From NCBI GenBank assembly GCA_964548225.1, contig CAZJQP010000068.1:1-28580 (forward strand): a DNA stretch of 28,580 nucleotides. The letters run 5' to 3'. The translations under genes and the position numbers were made by a program. The stretch comes from CALMEH01 sp964548225 (lineage in GTDB: Bacteria; Acidobacteriota; Blastocatellia; Pyrinomonadales; Pyrinomonadaceae). Below, piece after piece: positions 24,459 to 28,580 of this stretch (position 1 is its first letter; every line of letters begins with the position of its first letter). The notes under the pieces were generated by a model. That model had not been told where the DNA came from, ran no database searches, and was given only the letters and a program-made list of their open reading frames with translations.

Positions 24459-25752
24459 AATAATCATCGCCGTCATAATTTTGTTCGCGCTCGTCTTTCT
24501 GGCTACGATTGATATGGCTTTTGCACATCTTTCGGATGTTTCGCTGCACCGTTTGACGAGCGATACGGAAGAAGATGCCCGTGTCAATACGCCGTTTATG
24601 CGCGAAATTTTGGGCAATCGTCCGCGTTTTCGTTTTGCGCTTTCGGCGGCGATTCAGATTTTGCTGATAATTTTTGCGGTTCTCGTTACACTGATTGTCT
24701 ATAAATTTTATCAATCGCGCATTGAATTATTGATGATTTCGATGGTCGTTGCGCTAACGGCTTCGGGCATTTTCCGGCAAATAATTCCACGTTTTCTGAC
24801 GTGGCGCAATCCCGAAAATAAATTGCTTTTTCTCCTTCCGTTCGTTCGCCCAATTTACAGTCTAATGTCTTTTGTCGCTGATCCGTTTGCCAGATTTTTG
24901 CGCGAAAAAGAACAACAAAAAATCGAAATTTCGCTGACACCGAATCAAATTGAAGAAAAAGCGGAGGACAATGCCGAAGATTTTCAAGCCTTGATGGAAG
25001 TCGGCGAAGCGGAAGGAATTTTGGAAGAAGACGAGCGCGAACTCATCGAAACAATGTATGAATTTTCGGAAACCCGCGCCGCTGAAATTATGACTCCGCG
25101 CACCGAAATTTGTGCTTTGCCGATTGTTGCAACCGTCAAACAAGCCCGCGATTTGATTATCGAAGAAAAATATTCGCGTCTGCCGGTTTATCGTGATTCG
25201 ATTGACAATATCGAAGGCATAATTTATGTCCGCGACCTTTTGAATGCTTGGGCGGAAGGCAATGAAAATCAAACAATCGAAGAACTTTTGCGTCCGGCGT
25301 TTTTCGCGCCCGAAACAAAATCCGCCGCTGAACTTTTGAAATCAATGCAGTCGAACCACGTTCAAATCGCTGTCGTTGTTGACGAATACGGCGGCGTTGC
25401 CGGGCTTGTTACAGTTGAAGATATTTTGGAGGAAATAGTCGGTGAAATCGAAGACGAAGACATAGAAGCCGAAGAAATTATTGAAATAATCGAGAGTGAC
25501 GACGGTTATTTGGATGTTCTTGGCTCAACGGAGATCGGCAAAATCGAACGCAAATTGGAAATTGAAATCGAAGACGATGATTTCACAACCATCGCCGGAC
25601 TCGTCATCAGCGAAGCCGGATATGTCCCGAAAGTCGGTGAAAAACTTTCGTTTCGCGGAATTGATGTCGAAATTCTAAAAACTGACGAAAAACGCATAAA
25701 TCTTTTAAGAATCAGAAAAGCCGAAAATGAACCAACCGAAACCGAAGACTGA
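24445..25752 (+). CDS. CorC/HlyC-like membrane protein with CBS pair
   Basis: 435 residues. The N-terminal CNNM/DUF21-type part has about four hydrophobic segments (IIIAVIILFALVFLATIDMA, LSAAIQILLIIFAVLVTLIV, LLMISMVVALTASGIF and a weaker fourth). Two CBS domains follow: the first from MTPRTEICALPI to GIIYVRDLL, the second containing HVQIAVVVDEYGGVAGLVTV and EDILEEIVGEIEDE. The end is a CorC_HlyC domain (about 345-430, with TIAGLVISEAGYVPKVGEKL). Family members are linked to Mg2+/Co2+ efflux or ion resistance; the label hemolysin is historical. There are two adjacent ATG codons; the second may be used. It overlaps pgl by 14 bases and the next gene by 26. Confidence 0.92.
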   Translation: MMEIEIIIAVIILFALVFLATIDMAFAHLSDVSLHRLTSDTEEDARVNTPFMREILGNRPRFRFALSAAIQILLIIFAVLVTLIVYKFYQSRIELLMISMVVALTASGIFRQIIPRFLTWRNPENKLLFLLPFVRPIYSLMSFVADPFARFLREKEQQKIEISLTPNQIEEKAEDNAEDFQALMEVGEAEGILEEDERELIETMYEFSETRAAEIMTPRTEICALPIVATVKQARDLIIEEKYSRLPVYRDSIDNIEGIIYVRDLLNAWAEGNENQTIEELLRPAFFAPETKSAAELLKSMQSNHVQIAVVVDEYGGVAGLVTVEDILEEIVGEIEDEDIEAEEIIEIIESDDGYLDVLGSTEIGKIERKLEIEIEDDDFTTIAGLVISEAGYVPKVGEKLSFRGIDVEILKTDEKRINLLRIRKAENEPTETED

Positions 25753-25942
25753 AAAAACCTGCGAATCGTGCGGCGAAAATTTCGATTGCGGCGCAAATAC
25801 CGAGAAATGTTGGTGCTTTGAAATTGATTTGAGCGCAGAAGTTTTGAAAAATTTAAGCGAGAATTTTAAGAGTTGTCTGTGTCCAAATTGCGTTCAGAGT
25901 TACGGCTTCAGTCGTGAAAACGTCAGCAATTCGTCAACTTGA
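25727..25942 (+). CDS. Cysteine-rich CWC-family protein
   Basis: 71 residues. The pattern C-x2-C-x4-F-x-C-G-A-x5-C-WC (about 12-30) followed by C-L-C-P-x-C (50-55) matches the small CWC family, probably a metal-binding module of unknown role. The start overlaps the CorC-like gene by 26 bases. The final residues, QSYGFSRENVSNSST, are encoded by a palindromic repeat (25892-25917) and the bases after it, so the original C-terminus probably ended soon after CLCPNC. Cytoplasmic; probably translated with its upstream neighbour. Confidence 0.8.
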   Translation: MNQPKPKTEKTCESCGENFDCGANTEKCWCFEIDLSAEVLKNLSENFKSCLCPNCVQSYGFSRENVSNSST

Positions 25943-26004
25943 TTCTGAACTCGCAACTTGTATTTTTGCTAACACTAATCACGGCTGAAGCCGTAACTCT
26001 GAAC
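25892..26004. repeat. Inverted pair of tagged palindromic (REP-like) repeats
   Basis: Arms at 25892-25917 and 25979-26004 are inverted copies matching at 25 of 26 positions, with a 61-base spacer. Each arm is a tag GTTCAGAGTT plus a hairpin ACGGC-TTCA-GYCGT. The left arm lies inside the CWC gene; the right arm ends three bases before the biotin carrier start codon. The hairpin stem differs from the one at 413-461 (ACGCC/GGCGT) by paired changes that keep pairing. Confidence 0.85.
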
Positions 26005-26007
26005 ATT

Positions 26008-26496
26008 ATGAAACTATTTGCCGAACTTAATAACGAAAAACACGAAATTGAAATCAAGCGCGAAGGTGAAAAAGTCTTTGCGAAAATTGATGAGCGCGAA
26101 TATGAACTAGAAGCGTCGGAAGTCGAGCCGAATGTTTTTTTGCTCAAACACGAACACAAAATTTATCAAATTTATGTCGCACCGAACGGTATTGTCAATC
26201 TTAATAACCATCAGTTTGACATAAAAATCACTGACCCGAAACATCTGCGTGGCGCGAATGCTTCAGGCGAAAATGCGGATGGCGCGGCAGAAATTAAAAC
26301 TGCAATGCCGGGACAATTAGTGAGGATTTTGACCGAAATCGGCGCGGAAATCAAACAAGGTGAAAGCGTTATGGTGGTTGAAGCGATGAAGATGCAAAAC
26401 GAAATGAAAGCACCGAAAGACGGTATTGTAAAAGAAATTCGCTTTGCCGAAGGCGAAAAAGTCAACGCGGGCGATGTTTTGGCAATTATTGAATAA
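26008..26496 (+). CDS. Biotin carboxyl carrier protein domain protein
   Basis: 162 residues from the ATG at 26008; an upstream TTG extension would run through repeat sequence. The C-terminal biotinyl domain has the attachment motif EAMKMQNEM, with biotin expected on Lys128, preceded by TAMPGQLVRILTEIGAEIKQGE and followed by GEKVNAGDVLAII. The N-terminal 90 residues resemble the beta-rich linker found in alpha subunits of acyl-CoA carboxylases. It therefore looks like a stand-alone carrier for a propionyl- or acyl-CoA carboxylase rather than AccB, but the carboxylase genes are not in the window. It is the last gene of the zwf-pgl run and ends at a terminator. Confidence 0.92.
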   Translation: MKLFAELNNEKHEIEIKREGEKVFAKIDEREYELEASEVEPNVFLLKHEHKIYQIYVAPNGIVNLNNHQFDIKITDPKHLRGANASGENADGAAEIKTAMPGQLVRILTEIGAEIKQGESVMVVEAMKMQNEMKAPKDGIVKEIRFAEGEKVNAGDVLAIIE

Positions 26497-26498
26497 TA

Positions 26499-26581
26499 AT
26501 TTTAACCGCGAAAACTGCGAAAGAGTGCGAAAATACTTTAAATAATTTTTCGTATCTTTTCGCGTTTTTCGCGGTTAAAAT
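26499..26581. terminator. Bidirectional terminator between convergent operons
   Basis: The arms at 26499-26514 and 26566-26581 pair perfectly over 16 bases (ATTTTAACCGCGAAAA), and the stem continues imperfectly inward through GCGAAA/TTTCGC. AT-rich flanks serve as uridine tracts in both directions. It separates the biotin carrier gene from the DAHP synthase gene. Confidence 0.8.
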
Positions 26582-27453
26582 TAAACACAGACCGCCAATT
26601 CTTGATTAACGTAAATTCGTTTGAGCGGCGATTGTAAATTTTCCATCAATTCGGCAAAACCACGAAAGGTTAGTTGTTGTGCGCTGTCGGAAAGCGCGGT
26701 TTCGGGCGTTGGGTGAACTTCAACAATTACGCCGTCTGCGCCGACGGCGATTGCCGCTTTTGCCGTTGCGGAAATCAAACTCCGCTTTCCGGTCGCGTGC
26801 GAAGGATCAACAATTACGGGCAAATGCGTCATTTCTTTGACCAACGCAACCGCCGCCAAATCGAGCGTATTTCGCAAAGAATTATCAAAACTTTTAATTC
26901 CGCGTTCGCACAAAACGACGTTTTCATTTCCGCCGTGGAGCAAATATTCCGCCGCCGCCAACCATTCTTTTACCGTTGCCGATGCGCCGCGTTTAAGCAA
27001 AATCGGTTTATCGGTTTTGGATAACTTCCGCAAAAGCGCAAAATTTTGCATATTTCGTGCGCCGACTTGGAGCATATCCGCATAATCGCAAACAATTTCC
27101 GTTTCTTCTTCGCTCATCACTTCGGTAATAATCGGCAAACCGGAAATGTCGCCAGCTTCGCGCAATAATCTCAAACCTTCAACGCCCAAACCTTGAAAAT
27201 CATACGGCGAAGTTCGCGGTTTAAACGCGCCGCCGCGAAGCATTGACGCGCCTAAATCTCGAATTGCCAAAGCCGTCGAAACAACTTGTTCACGCGATTC
27301 TACCGAACACGGTCCGCCAATTACAATCGCTTCATTTCCGCCAATTTTTACGTTTTTCACGCGCACAATCGTCTGTCGTTTCGTTTCCGACGAAACAAGC
27401 GGAAGCGCGTTTTTCGGTTTTTGTATATTTGTTTTTCCCCAACTGTCTAACAT
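26581..27453 (-). CDS. aroF: 3-deoxy-7-phosphoheptulonate synthase (DAHP synthase, type I-beta)
   Basis: 290 residues. It condenses phosphoenolpyruvate and erythrose 4-phosphate, the first step of aromatic amino acid synthesis. The type I-beta (KDO8P-synthase-like) barrel motifs are GGPCSVES (46-53), RGGAFKPRTSPYDFQGLG (73-90), KRGASATVKEW and DPSHATGKRSL. Unlike the Thermotoga enzyme (N-terminal ferredoxin-like domain) or the Bacillus enzyme (fused chorismate mutase), it has only about 25 residues before the core, so no feedback domain is visible. The GGGAG ribosome site lies near the start. It is the last gene of the leader-controlled operon, 15 bases after the dehydratase gene. Confidence 0.95.
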   Translation of the reverse strand: MLDSWGKTNIQKPKNALPLVSSETKRQTIVRVKNVKIGGNEAIVIGGPCSVESREQVVSTALAIRDLGASMLRGGAFKPRTSPYDFQGLGVEGLRLLREAGDISGLPIITEVMSEEETEIVCDYADMLQVGARNMQNFALLRKLSKTDKPILLKRGASATVKEWLAAAEYLLHGGNENVVLCERGIKSFDNSLRNTLDLAAVALVKEMTHLPVIVDPSHATGKRSLISATAKAAIAVGADGVIVEVHPTPETALSDSAQQLTFRGFAELMENLQSPLKRIYVNQELAVCV

Positions 27454-27468
27454 TTTTTTTCTCCCGTT

Positions 27469-28011
27469 TTAATTTCCAATCAAATAAAAAGTCGTCCAAT
27501 TTTCTAAATCGTCGGCAATGTTTTCTTTCAAAATTTTCGCGCCGTAAATTTCCGCCGCCCGACGGCTTCCGATTGCCGCATTTTCCGCGTTTTTTTCTTC
27601 GATAATTCTTCTGATACTCGAAGCTGTGTCCGCACCGATAATTTGTTGAATTTGTTGTTGCTTCAACAAAAATCTGCGGCATTGTTTCAAGGCTTCGACG
27701 TGCGAACGAACCGTCTTTAAATTTTCAAATTCCGCGTCAGATGTTCCGACCAAAACGTGCCTAACTTCTAAAGGTAATTCGTCTAAAACTTTCAAACTCG
27801 TTTGTTTCAAAAGACTTACGGCAATTTTAATTTCGCCGACAATCTTATTTTTAAGCGGCACGACAGCATAATTTGCGTTTCCGTTTTGTAGAGTTTTGAA
27901 AGTTTCTGCAAAATCCGCACATTCCAAAATCTGCGCCGCGTTACCGAACATTTTCAGCACTGCTTCTTCGCTGTAACTTCCCTTTACGCCTTGAATTGCA
28001 ATCAAACTCAT
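27469..28011 (-). CDS. pheA: Prephenate dehydratase, catalytic domain only, atypical motifs
   Basis: 180 residues, the length of the dehydratase domain alone; no ACT regulatory domain follows. It would convert prephenate to phenylpyruvate. Typical features are present: AIQGVKGSYSEEA at the start, GADTASSIRRI (126-136), and AAIGSRRAAEIYG (145-157). Several conserved spots differ. The usual VPIENS is VPLKNK (51-56), SHPQA is SHVEA (103-107), and the catalytic TRF near the end is TTF (NWTTF, 171-175), keeping Thr but losing Arg. The gene overlaps the mutase stop by one base (TAATG) and has GGAG upstream, so translation is coupled. Activity is likely but should be tested because of the motif changes. 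Confidence 0.88.
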   Translation of the reverse strand: MSLIAIQGVKGSYSEEAVLKMFGNAAQILECADFAETFKTLQNGNANYAVVPLKNKIVGEIKIAVSLLKQTSLKVLDELPLEVRHVLVGTSDAEFENLKTVRSHVEALKQCRRFLLKQQQIQQIIGADTASSIRRIIEEKNAENAAIGSRRAAEIYGAKILKENIADDLENWTTFYLIGN

Positions 28012-28295
28012 TAGTAAATCTCCGCTATTTTTCCAATATTTTCGACTTGCAAACGCCGCGATTCGGTTATAATTCGTTTATAAATTCGTTCAAGCGCATC
28101 AGATTTCAAATGCTCATTATTTTCTGCACAAACGCGCCGCAAAATTGCTTCTTCGCGGTCTAAATCAACAATCGGCAAACCTGCTTGTGCTTTAACAATG
28201 CCGATTTTCCGCGCAATTTTTGCACGTTCATTCAAAAGCCTCACAATTTCGCCGTCAATTTCGTCCATTTCAATCCGAAGGTTTTCAAGTTTCAT
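28011..28295 (-). CDS. Chorismate mutase, AroQ class
   Basis: 94 residues, a stand-alone mutase of the all-helical AroQ type. It converts chorismate to prephenate. Residues matching the E. coli active site are all present by alignment: Arg7, Arg24, Lys35, Asp44, Arg47, Glu48 and Gln83, in the context LNERAKIARKIG and IVDLDREEAILRRV. It is first in the operon with prephenate dehydratase and DAHP synthase. Free mutases of this size often bind DAHP synthase and receive feedback through it; that partnership is possible here but is inference. The ATG lies 11 bases downstream of the leader terminator; no strong ribosome site is visible. Confidence 0.95.
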   Translation of the reverse strand: MKLENLRIEMDEIDGEIVRLLNERAKIARKIGIVKAQAGLPIVDLDREEAILRRVCAENNEHLKSDALERIYKRIITESRRLQVENIGKIAEIY

Positions 28296-28306
28296 AAATT
28301 TAAATA

Positions 28307-28343
28307 CAAAAAAGCCGTGAACTTTTTTCTAAGTTTCACGGCT
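28307..28343 (-). terminator. Attenuator terminator upstream of the chorismate mutase gene
   Basis: On the minus strand AGCCGTGAA (28343-28335) pairs perfectly with TTCACGGCT (28321-28313) around a 13-base AT-rich loop, and the stem is followed by a run of T residues ending near 28308. It is a textbook intrinsic terminator. It sits inside the 5' leader, between a Phe-rich leader ORF and the first structural gene, where it would end transcription before the operon. Its first arm can instead pair with CGGCTG (about 28395-28400) within the leader ORF. Confidence 0.85.
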
Positions 28344-28371
28344 GTTCGTTTAATCTTTTTTAGTTTGCAAA

Positions 28372-28455
28372 CTATTTCAGACACAACTTAATTCCAGCCG
28401 CCTTGGTAAAAAAGTAGCTAAAATAAAAGTTAAAGTTGTTGCTGAAATTTTGCAT
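28372..28455 (-). CDS. Phe-rich leader peptide (27 residues) of the aromatic operon
   Basis: ATG to TAG, 27 codons, upstream of the attenuator terminator. Residues 4-16 read FSNNFNFYFSYFF: six Phe (4, 8, 10, 12, 15, 16) and two Tyr (11, 14). The remainder is TKAAGIKLCLK. Operons for phenylalanine synthesis in enterobacteria use such leader peptides as sensors of charged Phe-tRNA. A ribosome paused at codons 8-16 would free the downstream strand to form the antiterminator. Codons 4-5 (TTTCAGC, 28441-28447) can pair with GCTGGAA (28392-28398); that strand overlaps CGGCTG, which pairs with the terminator arm. There is no clear ribosome site before the ATG, the main weakness of the call. Confidence 0.8.
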   Translation of the reverse strand: MQNFSNNFNFYFSYFFTKAAGIKLCLK

Positions 28456-28462
28456 TTTTTTG

Positions 28463-28479
28463 CTTTGAACGAATCAAAG
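28463..28479 (-). promoter_or_regulatory. 5'-end hairpin of the leader RNA
   Basis: On the minus strand CTTTGA pairs with TCAAAG around TTCGT, right at the predicted transcript start and eight bases before the leader ATG. It may protect the RNA end. Confidence 0.5.
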
Positions 28480-28486
28480 TAGATTT

Positions 28487-28515
28487 AGCCTACCCAAGTT
28501 TTCGGCGCGTGTCAA
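28487..28515 (-). promoter_or_regulatory. Sigma-70-type promoter of the aromatic operon
   Basis: On the minus strand a perfect -35 box TTGACA (28515-28510), a 17-base spacer and a -10 box TAGGCT (28492-28487). The predicted start is an A near 28480, about 25 bases before the leader ATG. The -10 box matches consensus only in part (T, A and final T). Confidence 0.75.
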
Positions 28516-28554
28516 GAAAAAAATTAAATAACGTCAGTTCGGGATAAGAAAAAC

Positions 28555-28580
28555 CGACTGGAGCGCAAGCGTCCCGCTTG
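28555..28580 (+). repeat. GCGCAAGCG-type palindromic repeat at the window edge
   Basis: CAAGCG-TCC-CGCTTG (28566-28580) is a perfect 6-bp stem, preceded by CGACTGGAG. Two degenerate relatives lie at 18829 and 18951. It lies upstream of the aromatic operon promoter and probably continues past the window. Confidence 0.6.

Overview
The window looks like a chromosomal segment of an Acidobacteriota bacterium, most likely class Blastocatellia (Pyrinomonadaceae-like). This rests on the protein mix: secreted proteins built from D-x-D-G-D-G-x-A-D / VFRP repeats, a seven-repeat SBBP propeller protein with a Calx-beta domain, and a Reg_prop histidine kinase. The moderately AT-rich coding style and dense short palindromic repeats between genes fit too. 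It is inferred from recognition, not from a database search. No rRNA, tRNA, phage, transposase or CRISPR array was found.

Layout. 1-7.6 kb (all minus): a thioredoxin-fold protein without its cysteines, two large secreted repeat proteins, and two uncharacterised genes. 7.6-8.3 kb: a non-coding block with a 21-bp tandem array. 8.3-12.2 kb (minus): a NarL-type response regulator and its propeller-sensor histidine kinase. 12.2-16.5 kb: a polytopic membrane protein, a small secreted repeat protein, an MFS exporter, a 51-residue protein and a DUF2695-like protein. 16.7-18.7 kb (minus): atpD-atpC, the F1 beta and epsilon subunits, apart from the rest of the ATP synthase genes. 19.0-26.5 kb (plus): phoH, a GMC oxidoreductase, ybeY, zwf, pgl, a CorC/HlyC-like membrane protein, a CWC cysteine-rich protein and a biotin carrier protein, many of them overlapping. 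26.5-28.6 kb (minus): chorismate mutase, prephenate dehydratase and DAHP synthase, preceded by a regulatory leader.

The strongest discovery is at the right edge. Upstream of the chorismate mutase gene lie, in order, a TTGACA promoter with an exact 17-bp spacer, a 27-codon leader ORF with six Phe and two Tyr codons within codons 4-16, competing RNA pairings, and an intrinsic terminator just before the first structural gene. This is the architecture of a phenylalanine transcription attenuator. None of the three enzymes has an ACT or other regulatory domain, so control of this pathway may rest largely on the leader. The dehydratase also departs from the usual motifs (TRF reads TTF; PIENS reads PLKNK).

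Several families of short palindromic repeats are scattered through the window. The clearest carries a constant tag (GTTCAGAGTT) followed by a small hairpin whose stem shows compensatory base changes between copies, mostly arranged as head-to-head pairs. One copy supplies the 3' end of a coding region; another kind of repeat material sits in frame inside a membrane protein.
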